Notes: a model not told the origin generated them from the letters alone. Counted from the stretch's first letter, positions 1 through 12,120 are shown. The stretch: 64,000 bases of DNA from Gymnopus androsaceus JB14 (GCA_009733575.1 ML769663.1:16909-80908), one strand, 5' to 3'. Program-made: numbers and translations.

Positions 1-629
1 ATGAAGAAGAAGAAGAAGATATGCCTCGCCGCATGAAATGGAGTCGCGCATGTAGAGTGTTCCCTTGTGAACCTTCCTCAGCGGAACCCAGTCCATCATC
101 GTCCGATTCTGACCCAGAAAATCCACCATCAGGATTTCTAGGGTTCCTCCCGGTATCACAAATGACCTCTTTCGTGCATCGCACAGGATACCGAGGATGG
201 TGGTCCCTGGAAGTATTCAACACCTCATTACAACAACGCGATAGCGGCTGTCCAGAACGACATGGACGTCGTGGTATCGATGGTTTACGCTCTCTTTGGG
301 AGGTGGTCAAATCCGATCGTATCCGATCCGGTATCCCAAGTGGTCGACGAGTCGATGATCCGTTTCCGAGCTCAGCTTCGACAATCTGAGCTCGAGGGAA
401 ATGTTGACTCCCAGTCCTACTTTCAGCTTGTCGACGCCACCACTGTCGACTGGCACTACCAAGTCCGAGCGACTCGAGCGACTCTGCTGCTTCAAGTGAC
501 ATGGAAGATCTGCTTGAAGCAGTGCATAGGATTGGTGGTTATAGGCTATCCAGGTCGAGTAAAGACGTAGAGGACACCGAGCGATTAGAGATACAAGGTC
601 GAGTTTCGAGTTTAATGACTGGGACCTAG
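1..629 (+). CDS. Possible 3' end of an unrecognised gene entering from the left edge
   Basis: The reading from about 390 looks protein-like: Ser/Thr/Pro-rich, then an acidic serine stretch, then a helical C-terminus around MEDLLEAVHRIGGYRLSRSS, ending at a TAG at 627-629. The frame changes once near 465-480, so there is either an unseen intron or an indel. The window begins with a short GAA microsatellite and the 5' part of the gene lies outside. No family is recognised. The gene would converge on the Ski8-like gene, whose stop is only about 210 bases away. Strand and end are inferences from codon texture, so confidence is low. Confidence 0.3.
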
Positions 630-839
630 AAACGACAATATGAATACCAACTCTGTAAGAATATATCATCGCGACTTACTTTATAATACCATATCCCGCT
701 TCCTATCTACACTGTATGAAAACAATTGGATAGAAGCAGCGCGAGACAGGAAGCAGCAAGTTACAATTGAATCGGATACAGCAATTTTTTATTACACACA
801 GAAACCCATATCCACGTCCAAGAGTACAAGCGACAGGTT

Positions 840-2137
840 TCAACCACCAGCACCAGCACCTCTCCACCATCTCACTACCCCATCCTCTCCTCCAGATACA
901 AATGCTCCTGCCGATCCAACTGCAGGAGCCCTTGGACGCCAGGATACTGACCAAACTTCACCAGAGTCTTGTACGGTAGATACCGCCGCGCGAGCTGCGA
1001 TATCCCATACTTTGATTGATTTGTCGGCGGAGCTGTGATGGAAAGAATGTCAGAAAATAAGAGAGAAGAAGAAGCGAGTAGACGTGCCCAGACAGACCCA
1101 GCCTCCCATCCGGAGAAATATCTACACATAGGACCCAAGAGGAATGTCCGGTGAACGTGGCGACGGCTCCTCCGCCGCCACCAGAGGATACACGAACATC
1201 GTGCAAGACTAGACGCTTGTCTTCTGATGCGCTCATGAGGAGCTGAATGGATGAAGGAGCATGTGCGCAGGGAAGAGAGAAGAAGTGAATTTAGCAGTTT
1301 GTTCATCGGAAAAGTGAAAGGGACATACGTTGCCATCAGGGGACCACGCTACAGAGCGTACAGACATTGCGTGCGAGGTATATGTATTCGTAAAGGTATT
1401 TGATTCGACATCGAGTAAGGAAACCTGTCCGATTTCGGAAGACAGTGCGATACGGTTACCGTCTGGGCTCTGAAGAATAGTCAATATTGGTAAATAGGAC
1501 TGGAAGGTGAAGGAGGCGCGCACATAGGAACAGCACATTCCAAACTTGTTTCTACCAGAAAACACCGTCGAAAGTCGACGACCAAAAGACTCTGGATCAG
1601 CAGAATGGATTGCAAGGTTTCCGGATCCTCCTGCAGAGGCGTACGTGGATCCAGATGGACTTAGGGATACAGACCAAGCTAGTTCCATAGTGAAAAAATG
1701 AACGTTAATGATAATGCGATATAGAAACAAACTCACAAGGCTCGACAGTTTCACCTGCCCTCACATAGCTCTCAAACGTGCCTTCCATCTTTCCACTCTG
1801 AAGATTCCACAAACACGTCAGGCCTTCTAGACTGTTGTACAATGCACGCTGGCCATCCGGAGACACCGATAGAGAGACCAGACCCAAAGTATGTGGCGAG
1901 GGAACATTGTAGTCTGCTGGAGCATTTGGTGGTAGATAGGATTCGCCTGAAGACGAAGCCCATTGTTTGAGGGATCCATCTGCAGATATTGAGATTACAG
2001 TGTCATTTTTTGTCCAAGAAACGCCCCAGACGGAATCGTTGTGAGGCTCTGAGCAGTCATGAGCGTGTAAAAAGGCTAGACTCTGTTCTCTAGTGTAAAA
2101 GAATTGTTCTAGAGTAGTGATAGGCTTGACCCACCAT
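840..2137 (-). CDS. SKI8: Ski8/WDR61-like WD40 repeat protein
   Basis: A beta-propeller WD40 protein. Ski8/WDR61 is a subunit of the Ski complex (3'-5' mRNA decay with the exosome) and in many eukaryotes also of the Paf1 complex. Six exons can be joined through GT-AG introns. The first exon appears to be the ATG alone (2135-2137), followed by a 52-nt intron and then SLAFLHAHDCSEPHNDSVWG. Later exons give WSVSLSPSGSTYASAGG, YSPDGNRIALSSEIGQVSLL, SVRSVAWSPDGN, LLMSASEDKRLVLHDVR, GHSSWVLCVDISPDGRLGLS, SADKSIKVWDIAARAAVSTV and a final GEDGVVRWW blade before the TGA at 840. Total length is near the usual 300-330 residues. The family call rests on the N-terminal HAHD...DSVWGVSW signature and the order of blades. 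The single-codon first exon is the weakest part: an in-frame upstream ATG at 2331 also exists. Confidence 0.8.
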
Positions 2138-3491
2138 AATGTGAGACGCGTCCAAGAAGGATGTGACAGCCGTGACTCTGATCTTGTTTTTTTCTCACCA
2201 CCCAGACGACAGTTTCCACATAAAGTACCTGTGGGCCCGATACCATTGCTCTTGTTCGCTCTGTCGTTGTCAGTGTTAGTCTTCTCACTGCACAATTTTC
2301 GAGCTGCCAGCTCTTTCCCTCCTTGGCTCAAGTCCAGAAAGCAGTCACAGTACTTTGTCGCGCGCGCACGGTCTGACCATCTCTGCCTTGCCTGACTCTA
2401 ACTTGCTCTCAATCATCTTTTTTCTCGCGTTCTCTATAACGGGCCACTTTGTCTTTTTCAGACAATGTTAGTTTATGGCGTCAGAGTCCGGTCTGATTAT
2501 TTTAAAGGGTGCAACACAGGGTGCTTCAACTAATGTAAATGGTAAGTTGCATCTCAAGATTTTTAACTGCACTTCTTTCCGTATCATCGTAGGTCGATGC
2601 AGAGACATTTAATCGCGCTCGGGATCTCAGGGTTGGTTCAGCCAATATCGGAGGTGAAGAATTCCACGCAGACGAAGCAACACAAACTTGGCAAAACCAA
2701 GACCGACAACGCCAAGCCTTGAGTGGAGACCACACTCCCCACCGCCACCGAACTTGAAGGTCTAGTAACTTACCCGGCTCTACTCATTCTCCATGCGAAA
2801 GTACTCCGAGATGGCAGCATACCCAAACAGCTGAAAATCTCTTGGACGCCGCCAAGCACGCAGAGCATCTCCAGCTAGAAGGCACGCCGCCCATTTACAT
2901 ATTCAAGAACAAGGAACTTTCCCGTGTGATAGTAGAGGGCATGGAGTGTTGCGTTCGTCTTCAAAGTGAAAGAAAGGGAGGAACGAAATGCGCAAATGGA
3001 GGTGTTGGGAAACTGCTGTAATGCGGAGACGCACAGACGAGAGGGACATGTTTCTGTCAAGCTCGGAGAGCTTATGATTGGCGATTAGGTGGCTTCACGA
3101 AATGTAAGTGCGGACGGGCCTTATTTACTCGTCAGCGACTCAGCGTTACTTTGGATCATTTGCCCTGTATCCTCACCGGACGATCTTCGACTCTTCCTTC
3201 CTACCTTATTGTAAGGTAACAAATAATAGGTCTGGTTCCATTCTACGTGGCGTTGGACGTAATCTTGCCACACTGGGTCAAGCAAGTCCTTGGTTTTCTT
3301 CCCAATATGACTCCGTCTGGCGAAAGTAAACACGGTCGTTAGACCTTGCATTCTTGTAGTTATAGTTTCTTGCTACTTCCCAAATATGACTTGTTTCTCC
3401 GGATTATAGGGATCCGTACTTCTTATCGCTTCTTGACAAACAGGGGACGAGCAGACAAATTGCAATTTTCGAAAACAGGTAAATCAATTGG
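2138..3491. other. Intergenic stretch, no supported gene
   Basis: Short open frames occur on both strands but show no domain, no splice-linked exons and no repeat structure. The first part is the upstream region of the Ski8-like gene. Nothing else can be supported. Confidence 0.5.
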
Positions 3492-5579
3492 TCAGGCTGT
3501 TGAATACACATCCACCTCAAAAAACACCGCCAGAGCCTGAAAGCAAATTAGCAAACGCCTCACATCCGCCTCAGCTTGTCCTCGTTCTTCACCTCCAGCC
3601 TGAGGACCATCGTCGTTCTCCCTACTACGACTGAGTCTTCGAGCCTGACAAGCCAACAACGTCCAGATATCACGCAACGCCGACGAGAGAATAGGACGCA
3701 GACGATTCTTCGTTGCCCTTTCCCATAGGTCCGACTCGCTGTCAGTGTGATCCTCCATCATGGACAGAGACACCGATATGGCGATACCTACATCGAGGAT
3801 GCGCAGGCTTTTATCACGATTGTGTAGGTGCTGGCCTGGACTCGGTATAACCGTAGGTAACCTGGACATAACATCCCTGATCAGCTGTTTTTGCGACGCC
3901 TGGCTGCTATTAGTCGGGGGCTGGAAAGTCCGAGTGGGATCGATATCACTGAGAATAGACAACAGGAGGGATGCAATTCCACTTTCGGACAGAGGTTTGA
4001 TGAGAACGGGAAAATCTCGAGAGATATTGGTGCAGAATTCGAGAAAGTAATCTCCTGGGTTGTTCTTTCGATTACTTGGAAGGAGCTTGCGGTATTCATC
4101 GAGTAAATCCTTGCTGATTTAGAGTAAATATGTGGAATATCAAAGAAATAAACAAAAGTGCATACCTAGATGAGGATGTTTGTAGGACAGATACCAATTT
4201 TCGAAACACCATCGTCATATTCTCGTATGAGCAATCCGCCAGTAAAGCCCCCAGGATTCTCCACCTCTTCGGCCCAAGCCCAATGAATTTCAGAAGCGAC
4301 AAGGTAGCCTCCAACTCCAAAGCAGGATCTGATTCTGAATGGCTGAATAGCTCGTTAGCTCAATCTGAGAAGCCAAGGGAAGTGGAAACATATGTACCGT
4401 AAAAGCCACAAAAGTTCTGTGAGCGCGGTCCGTACATGGCGACCTGGATTGTAGCCATGCCCAGGAGGTGGGCGAAAAGAGAACACCGTGTTGATACCGC
4501 TCAGACGAAGCCTCCAAGCTTCGGATATGAGTGGTGACTCTGGCCCAGGAAGCGCCGCTCGCGTTGACTCCAGCGATACAAGGAAACATTCCGGAAGATC
4601 AAAATCTTTAGCTTTAGGCCAAAAAAGTGTGAAAGGCCATGGCGCCAACCGCGAACTAAAGTCGGCGTCCTCATATAGTGCCAAAACCGCCAACGCTTCC
4701 TTGCATTCCCATAGCGTCAAAGAAGGTCCAGCAAAAGTTTGCACTTTTGGGATTTTTGACGTTGATGAGGGAAGTACGACTTGCAATCCTTCTGCTGCGA
4801 CCATTAGAAGGATTACGGTCAAGAACCCTGCGCTGATGACTGTTTCTGCAGCTTCTTTTCCGGCGAGAAGGAGGAGCTTGATAGCACGAATCAAGGCGCG
4901 AGTAATCTGCTCCTTGCGTATGACAGATGATGCTGCATATTCTGCGCGAATTGATTCCTGCAGTGCGGATTGGTGGAGAGTGAGGGCGTTCAACCTGACG
5001 AGCATAATTTAATATGAAACCGAGAGGATAGATATCGTAAGACAAACCTTTCATCAGGAAGACACGACATCAGCTCGAAAAGAAATATCGACACTTCAAT
5101 CGGCTTCCATTTCACGAGAACCTCAACCAGAGGATAAAAGTCTCCCGTTTCCAGTTGCATCATTATTCTGTTCAAAGCTTGCCGTCTGATTTCATCTGTG
5201 TATAAACCACGTCTGGAGGAAATCAGTAAGGTCTAGTAGCATAAGTGCCAACATACCTAGAAAGCTCCAATATATCACCCCATTGCTCGGACTTGTTAGA
5301 TACAGGAGAAGAGAATATCGGATATGGGGATAATGAATATCTGCCATACATTGCCACACTCTCCTGACCGCTCGTATGACTAGCAACTTGCGCGCTAATA
5401 TTGGACAATCTTCGCTGGATGATGAGCTTATCGGAACCTCGCAGGACAAGGCTGCCTAGGGCTTTGATGAATTTCGCGCTGAGTGTTCCTTGGCCGCATA
5501 CTGAACTCGATGACGAGGTGCGGAAGGACAGACTGAGGCTGCTCGAAAGGCCAGAAAAGATAGATATCCTAGTTTCCAT
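3492..5579 (-). CDS. Conserved-looking hypothetical protein, helical
   Basis: Five exons join cleanly on the minus strand. The ATG at 5579 starts METRISIFSGLSS. Splices at ELSR/RGLYTDEIRRQALN, DER/LNALTLHQS, LLWLLR/HSESDPALELE and SSR/KDLLDEYRKLLP all preserve frame with GT-AG introns of about 55-65 nt, and the stop is at 3492. The protein is roughly 600 residues, leucine-rich and predominantly helical, with a serine-rich N-terminus. It has no visible signal peptide or membrane segment. The helices could be of armadillo/HEAT type but no repeat motif is clear. No function can be assigned. The consistent splicing and absence of internal stops make it a real gene. Confidence 0.7.
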
Positions 5580-6179
5580 CGGAGGGGGCTGGCAACTAGT
5601 CTGATCAATGTTGAAGGGTCTTGACCGTAGTTCGATTTTTCACTCACGTGTGAGCGCCTAATTCGAGAAAATTTCCGACGCGAGTCCTATTTGAACACGT
5701 TAATGAGCTCACTATCTAACCAATTCACTTCCAATGCTGGCCAGACATGTCTATGTGAAGAAATAATTATTGAACATGAATTGTACGCTCACAGAGATAG
5801 AAATAAACGAGCAAGGAGCTGGCGCTTACTGGCGATGAGCCATCATCCACAAAAAGGAATACTCGATATAAAAGGAAATATTCGATGAAAAAGGAAACGG
5901 CAGGCACTTGAAAATCGAGGTCCTGATGACGCGGCGCGACATTGTGCAGACTCTAAATTAGCAAGCTTGCTTGCGAGAGTCTGCCTACGGGAGACAAGCT
6001 GGCAACTTGCAAGTTAGGCCTCGTGCTGTTCTGTAAATGACACGGGAGCTATACACTGCATTTTTGATACTCTAAGGTTTCTGAGAACAGAGTATTAGGA
6101 CCTGATATTAGAACGACTTGAACAACTCACAGTCAGTGCATGCTTTGTCCCCAAAATCCTTCTCCCATCGCGCGCTGTG
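5580..6179. other. Intergenic, no supported gene
   Basis: Contains only short unsupported frames. It ends where the left 87-bp inverted repeat of the large composite element begins. Confidence 0.4.
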
Positions 6180-6266
6180 TGCGCAATAGCGCACTCCGGA
6201 GCGGCATGGTTCATTTTTGATTTCCGAAAATTGTATACATAACTCACTGATGTTGAGATGTCGTTT
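6180..6266 (+). repeat. Left terminal inverted repeat of the 6-kb element
   Basis: 87 bp, matching the reverse complement of 12121-12207 with only a few mismatches. Its outer tip, GCGCAATAGCGC, is itself nearly palindromic. Confidence 0.85.
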
Positions 6267-6401
6267 CTATTTTAATGCAGCTAAATACAGATGCTAGTTT
6301 GCTGGTGCCAACTAATTTTGGGGATGATTGTACCATGAATTGTACTTTAATGGTGAAACAAACAGTTTTTTAAGGTATCTACTGACTTTTGCCACTACAT
6401 C

Positions 6402-7643
6402 TCACTCCTCTGAGTCCTCTGAGTCTGAGTCTTTCACACTAATTTTCTCTGGCTCAGGTGCCTCAAATCTCATTGTCTCACAGCGGTCAACGCAGTGATG
6501 GACTTTGACATAATTGTCAATACCATCCTGACCATGGTCTCCAGCACCACTTTTCCTAAAGTAGTGTATATGAGTACAAGTTTTTTGCATATATAAGTTG
6601 AACAACAAACCCATTTTTTGTATGGAACATCATGTCGAACAGGACATGTTTGCTACCAACCACAGATGCTTAAGTTGTACTTTCAGCTGGTGGTCTTGAA
6701 AAAGAGTAAGAATCACATACTTTGTATATCAGCCAATACAACACTCTTCTTGCTATGCAAATCGACAAAATGGGCAAAGCAGGTGAGGATGTTTCCAACC
6801 ATGTTGTTGTTGTAAGATGGGTGTTCACAAGTTCCGGTCCATTTCTTAAATTGCTTTTGACGCCTGGGCTCTAGCAGCCATGCAACTGCAGCATATTCTG
6901 CACTGAGCTCTTGATCTTGAAGCTCATATGAAGTCAAGCCAGAAGCAGAGGAAGGATTTGCCCCAGATTCAATAACTTCCAGAGCAAGGAGAAAACTAGT
7001 GACCTTAAGCTCTGCAAATAAACATTTTAGCACTGTGCATGACTCAGAAATTGAAGAAAAAAAATAACTTGCCATCTCCCATATCAACAGCACGCTCTTC
7101 AGCAAGTTCTAGAAAGCATTTGTAAAAGTAGCCAGTTTGAGCAAGACAGATTGCTTCTTTCTCAAGCTCATCCTTGTTTGTATTCATATCAACAGTGTCT
7201 GGACCCTCTCCAACATTGAAGAATTGCTTGGCTACCATTTTTTGACCTCTAAATGTCAGCTAAATATATCAATGTTGTCAGAAGAAAAGCATCTTTGAAA
7301 ATGATAATTATTTAAACTTACTGTGTACACCTTTTGGGTCTTGCCCTGAGCAAACACCTCATCAGAAAGGCTACCTTGCTCAAGGCTCAGCTGAGCCATA
7401 TTTTGAGCTGAACTTGTAGGCCATTCAATTTCAACTTTTCCAGTGACCTCATCTACCTGAACAGAGGCAATGACAAAGTTAACAGCTGTAATGCCAGCTG
7501 GTGCAAATGAAGACTGCAATGGCATGCTGGCAAGGCGGGATGAAGCTGACAGAATAGTTAGATCATTACAAGAAGAGTTGAAATAAACTGAAACACACCT
7601 TTTGTGTGATGGGAGATGTATTACACTTGCACTTATCACTCAT
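6402..7643 (-). CDS. Alpha-kinase (MHCK/eEF2K-type) domain protein
   Basis: An atypical protein kinase of the alpha-kinase family, which phosphorylates Ser/Thr residues and is expanded in Agaricomycetes. The likely start is the ATG at 7643 (AAAATGAGT context), giving MSDKCKCNTSPITQK. Several exons follow. KVYT/LTFRGQKMVAKQFFNVG carries the probable ATP-binding lysine in MVAKQF. ELSAEYAAVAWLLEP comes next, then HSKKSVVLADIQ, the conserved D-x-Q region. The C-terminal exons give GSKHVLFDMMFHTKNG spliced to KSGAGDHGQDGIDNY, the family's glycine loop. HHCVDRCE then supplies His and Cys residues of the zinc-binding tail. The protein ends in an acidic serine tail (DSDSEDSEE). Exon joins near 7560-7600 are uncertain. 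All diagnostic motifs are present, so the kinase may be functional. It sits at the left end of the inverted-repeat element. Confidence 0.8.
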
Positions 7644-8491
7644 TTTAAATTTAATTAGCTGCAGTGAGGACCACTCGCTAATGGAAAAAGTTGTTAGCTT
7701 AGCGATGGCCAAGTGATATAGCTAAAACAGTGGTGAATTTGTACCATAATATGTATCAACAACAGACTCGAGACTACACTAATGTCTGTAACAACTTATA
7801 CTGGAAGTGCACAGGCCATGGTTTGCAGATAAGTTCATTCACATAGCACAAAAACAACAGTGAGCAGCAACATAGAAGATGTTTGAATTAGTCTGATACA
7901 ACAACGGCGAGATAAATATGCCGTAATATGTTCATCAAGTAAGCAATCAATAGCGTGCTGATTATACCAGGTGCGAGCTTTGAAGATACAGTGAACAGTC
8001 ATAGCGTGTCTATTTGGGTGCTCTTAAGAACATTGACAGCAATAGCAAGCAATGGGACAGCATACAGGACATTTGATTTACAAAGTTAGTGTTAAATCTG
8101 CCGTAATACTGTATAGTTTTGAATTTAAGTTCACTAGATGTTACGCGTTACTCCTTGGATCTATTCAGTTCATAGTTCAGCCACCATCAGGCAGCGTTAC
8201 ATTTGCAAATTTAGTTCAGTTGAGTTCATATTTATAGTGCCCGGTGTAGCCGGCTGCCAAATTTGGCCTATAAGTGCCAAAAAATTGAGCTCGGAGGCTA
8301 ATGTTGTGCATTACAAAGATGGAAATTACACCAGTTCAGCACCCCGCGTTACGCATTACTGAACTTAAATTCGAAATGGTACAGTAGATTCACCAAGTAA
8401 ATCGACGTTCACTAAGTAAAGTTCATAAGCGTGGGAAAAAATAAGTTAACTTGATTGAATTGAAATAAGTTAAATAAGTTAGCGAAATAAG
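7644..8491. other. Intergenic inside the 6-kb element; possible small TIR fragment
   Basis: No gene is supported. A weak inverted repeat pairs GAATTTAAGTTCA near 8120 with its complement near 8360 (about 250 bp apart), which could be a decayed MITE. The block of 'aagtta' and 'ataagt' motifs at 8430-8490 is low complexity. Confidence 0.35.
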
Positions 8492-8889
8492 TTACTTTGC
8501 TCTCACTCCTTTTGTTCTCGGAATCTTGGATGAAGGGGCAGAGCTAAGGTCAGCTTGATCAGCTGCTCTTTTTTTGGCACGGCGGGCTTGTTCAGCTGTT
8601 CCATGGACAAAAAGTGGTGCTTCACAGTTGTAGTGAGCTTCAAACTACAACATTGAGTCAGTGTATTATCAAATGACCAGATCAAGTTTACCTCTTCGAC
8701 TATAATCACAGCCTCCAAAAAGATAAAAGGAGGTTTGAGCCTGAGACTGCCAGGTGTTCTTTTGCTTGGATCAGGGAGGTGTGGCTCATTCAATGTGTAA
8801 AATTGTTTGAGTGTTCCACCATCACTATCCACAACTATATTTCGGGAGCCATGAAACTTGATAGAAATAAATTCACTGGCAGGAGTCAT
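8492..8889 (-). CDS. Hypothetical protein fragment with basic, NLS-like C-terminus
   Basis: Two exons are visible. The first runs from an ATG at 8889 (or an acceptor just downstream) through FHGSRNIVVDSDGGTLKQFY and LRLKPPFIFLEAVIIVEE. A 47-nt GT-AG intron follows. The second gives FEAHYNCEAPLFVHGTAEQA and then RRAKKRAADQ...SKIPRTKGVRAK before TAA at 8492. The lysine/arginine-rich tail resembles a nuclear localisation signal. No family is recognised. The 5' end may be missing, because upstream sequence is occupied by the oppositely oriented DDE gene. Two clean splice signals and protein-like composition support a gene. Confidence 0.5.
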
Positions 8890-8927
8890 AGTACAATCAA
8901 TTTCATAGGACAGCAGAAAAAATTGTC

Positions 8928-10836
8928 ATGCCAACTCACCGGGTCAATAGGTACTTGCACCAATCCTTCCATTCCAGATTCAAGCTTTTCAAAACTGTCC
9001 GAGAAATTATGCTATTGAATGATCCGGATGGGTTTGATATTCGGAATCCAAGTCGCAAGCCTGTTGTTCGATGCAAGGGCCATCTTACAGGTGCCGGTGT
9101 CTTTCAGGAAATTCATTGTGATGGTCATGAGAAGATATCCTCAAAAGCATTGCAAATTGGAGCTGTGGGAATTGTCATTTATGGAATGAAATGTCATAGC
9201 AGTGGTTTAATTGTGGCAGAGCAGGTGGTTCCCAACTCACAGTGTGAGCATACTATTGCACACCGCTATTTAGACATGGTGGAAGCATATGGGGGTGAGT
9301 GACATACTTTATATTGTCCAAAACTGGGCCTGAATTTCTTTAGAAATACCATTACAACTGACTGTTGATGGTGGTAATGAGACTGGTCAAATGTGTGCAT
9401 GCCACATTGCCTTACGGTATGCTCTTCTGTCAGTCTATTTCAGAGTGCTTATTAACTGTCTTGGAAATTAGACAAATCTATACACCAGATTTACCCTTTG
9501 ACCAAGTACCTGCATTTGTTGCCCTAAAGAGCTCTGACAATGTCCCCATTGAATCCTCTTGGAGTAATATGAGGGACTACAATGGCCGGGACCTGAAGAC
9601 TGCTATTCTGCTTACAAAAGATTCAGACAAACAATACTTCAATCCAATGGATCCACTACATGTGTATGTTTCTTTGCTATCATCTAATTATTTTTAGATT
9701 CATCTTTTGAAAATTTCTAGTAACCTTTTCAACTGGGTGTGGCCAAAGATTGCCCAGAAGTCTGTTCTGGAGTTCAAGGAGTACTGGAACCATCACCGCC
9801 CTCGCCGACAGCATGACAAGATCTTGCCAAGTGGTGAATTTCCTATTAAGGTGTTCAAATTTCCTGATAATTATGGGTTGAAGCACTGTGCATCAGCAAA
9901 ACCTGGGTGTTCTGTACAGAGCTGTACAGCTCTGTACAGAACCCACAGCACTTATAGGACCCATAGCAAGGTACCCCTCTGTACAGAACTGTGGGATGCT
10001 ATTGGTTGCTGTGGATCGCTGTGGACTTCGTGGGAACGCCGCGATCAGGGTTCTATTCAATACTGATTCAATACCAAATATATTATCCTTACGAATTGTT
10101 TCCCTGGCTCGCGAGAGCGAAATACTAGCGAAATATTTATAAAATCATTTTATTGGTGGTTCTAAACACTACTAATACTACAACATACATACTCGACTCA
10201 TCCACCAGGTCCACAAGTAGCATAAAATTGTATATGAGGCTAATTAACTTTGACTCCTACCATGTCATCGAATGACACTAAAAAATGTCATCAGACATAT
10301 AATTAGAGCCTCCGAGTAAATAAAAAAATTGCAGAGAGCAGAACTTACAGTCTGAGTCAAGTTGAGCTTAGTGGGGGGAGGAAAAGACGTCGAACTCGTC
10401 AAGACTCAAAACCATTGATTAAATAGCATCCAAGGTCCCCGTTGCCGTATCCATCAGCTGGAAATGACAGGTGTCAGAATGCTCGAGCAACGGTCAACCT
10501 ACAGCATCTTACAGGACCTCATAGGACCTCATAGCATTCCACAGCACTGTACAGTGCTGTGGCTGCTATGGATTGCTATAAGCTGCTATAGTTGCTGTAG
10601 CGTTCACCCAGGTTCTGCTGATGTGGAGTAAAGGTTGAAATGGAGGTTGGGAGGTTGTGCAACATTTACGGGGAACACTGGATAAGACAAAAGAGGAATG
10701 CTTTAGGTGGGTATCAGATGAGTTTGATGTTCAAGCTCAAGTTGTTTATGAGGAACTTGGAAGTCCTGAGTTGAAAATTGTCTCAGGATGGAGTGTGTTT
10801 TGCTCAATGCTTGCAATACTCAAAGACATGGATTAA
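8928..10836 (+). pseudogene. DDE integrase-like (rve-fold) gene, interrupted by a 733-bp element
   Basis: Resembles the integrase-core proteins widespread in Agaricomycete genomes. The first acidic residue lies in EIHCDGHEKISSKALQIG, the second in QLTVDGGNETGQMC, and the glutamate in VPIESSWSNMRDY. This order is a D-D-E triad with about 42 residues between the second D and the E after removal of one intron. Downstream homology-like sequence is split by the inserted element at 9891-10623 and resumes as VVQHLRGTLDKTKEECFRWV up to TAA at 10836. Just after the insertion an 8-bp duplication (gttgggag-type) shifts the frame again. The N-terminus is uncertain and probably truncated near 8930, where it meets the minus-strand gene. 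It is the only candidate recombinase in the 6-kb element and is now inactive at this locus. Confidence 0.65.
9891..10623. mobile_element. Non-autonomous TIR element, CATCAGCARAACCTGGGTG family (copy 1)
   Basis: The left end CATCAGCAAAACCTGGGTG and the right end (reverse complement CATCAGCAGAACCTGGGTG) are near-perfect inverted repeats. It is inserted in the integrase-like gene with TG on both sides. Removing the element and one TG restores a continuous frame reading HCGVKVEME. The subterminal regions contain clustered palindromic CTGTACAG motifs at the left and ctgctata/gctgtag motifs at the right. There is no coding sequence. Confidence 0.75.
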
Positions 10837-11075
10837 TTAGAGGATTCATTATGATGTGCACAACTAACTACTAAATAAACCCATAAATTCCACAAAAGTA
10901 TATCAGTAAAGCCAATTAATATTAAGGACTGTACTCTTAGAAAATGCTACCATGATTCTGTTGTGGAGAATAAGATTTTAAAAATGTTAATGATTGTGAT
11001 AGATGAATCTAGTTCTGAGCCTTATTCAAATGATATCAGTAAACAAATCATGCTTTAGTTGGAGAATGATCTCAC

Positions 11076-12035
11076 CTTTTTTGTATGCTCAAACTTCATC
11101 CAAGTTGCTTGTGATTTTGCACCCATGCCAATGTAATGACAAAGAAGTGGTGAATCCTCACACTTCTTGTATGATTTCTATGCTTTGGAGACAGTTGACC
11201 TCACATACCCAACTCCAGGGAATGCAGCCTCAAATTGAACAAGCTTTCCTTGTCCCTGGGGCCGCTTCCCATTTCCACCACGGATAATATCCATGATCTT
11301 GAATCCATCCACAATCTCAAAGGTGTAATAAGATCCTGGCCATCTGCGTACTAGAAATTAGAATATATATTAGTACTGGCAAATGATATGTATGAAATCA
11401 AGGCTAGACCTTTTTGACCTGCATCAATGCCATTAACATTGGACTGAGGTATAGCTGGGTTTATACATGCATAAAGAAACCCATATAAAACATAATCATA
11501 TCAGAGAAACTTACAGTTGCCTAGAATAGTGCTTTGCTCTTCTCCCATGCTCATGTCAAATGCAGAGAGATTAGCTGTGAGCTCTGCAAAGATTGTATCC
11601 AGATCAACTAAAAGCAGTTTTAAATAAACCAGCCCCCCAAAAAACATTGAAAAAACATACAGTCCTCTTGTTGGTTGGTTCGCACAGTAAAGAGATCTGA
11701 ATTAATACCTGGATCAGTTGCAGCTAAGGCAGCACAATATCAGCAGCTATTTTGGCATGTCAATCTAAACACCCACAGAATGCAGCATTGTAGCCGCTAT
11801 CACTGGTCTGCAGGAAAGGCAATTCTTCCGAAACCATTTCTGGTAAGTTAAGGAACATGTTGGTCATGTACTCATGACTGATGGTATCATTTTCCGGGAT
11901 CACCAACTCAGATGCCCAATTTGGGTCAATAGAGTCATCAAGAGTTGCTGGGAGCGTGAAAAAGGACAGATCCGATGGAAATGGAAATGGAAAGGAATGT
12001 GCGCTCCACATGGCGTCGTAGTTGTCGGATTGCAT
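11076..12035 (-). pseudogene. Hypothetical gene broken by an in-frame stop
   Basis: The ATG at 12035 starts MQSDNYDAMWSAHSF. Exons then splice through NSDLFTVRTNQQED, LDLDTIFAELTANLSAFDMS and SIPQSNVNGIDAV into RRWPGSYYTFEIVDGFKIMD and VQFEAAFPGVGYVRSTVSKA. The next codon is TAG (11178-11180) where tryptophan would be expected, and the frame then continues KSYKKCEDSPLLCHYIGMG to a donor near 11076. The W-x-G...GF-x-x-M layout resembles an unnamed basidiomycete family seen around repeats, recalled from memory and unverified. No function is known. The single stop in an otherwise clean, well-spliced gene suggests recent inactivation. Confidence 0.55.
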
Positions 12036-12120
12036 TGGAAGTTGGAACTAAAAAAGAAAGAAAAGACGTGGCGAAAATCTTGCCTGCTGCAACTGAGATC
12101 CGGACCGCAGAAATTCAAAA

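Noticed and set aside
875..1336. Long open frame on the minus strand overlapping the Ski8-like gene
   Set aside because: It crosses the exon-intron boundaries of the WD40 gene in a different frame and has no domain; it is a shadow.
6180..6266. Target-site duplication outside the large inverted repeats
   Set aside because: Flanks gcgctgtg and agcaagtg share only scattered bases, so no duplication is claimed.
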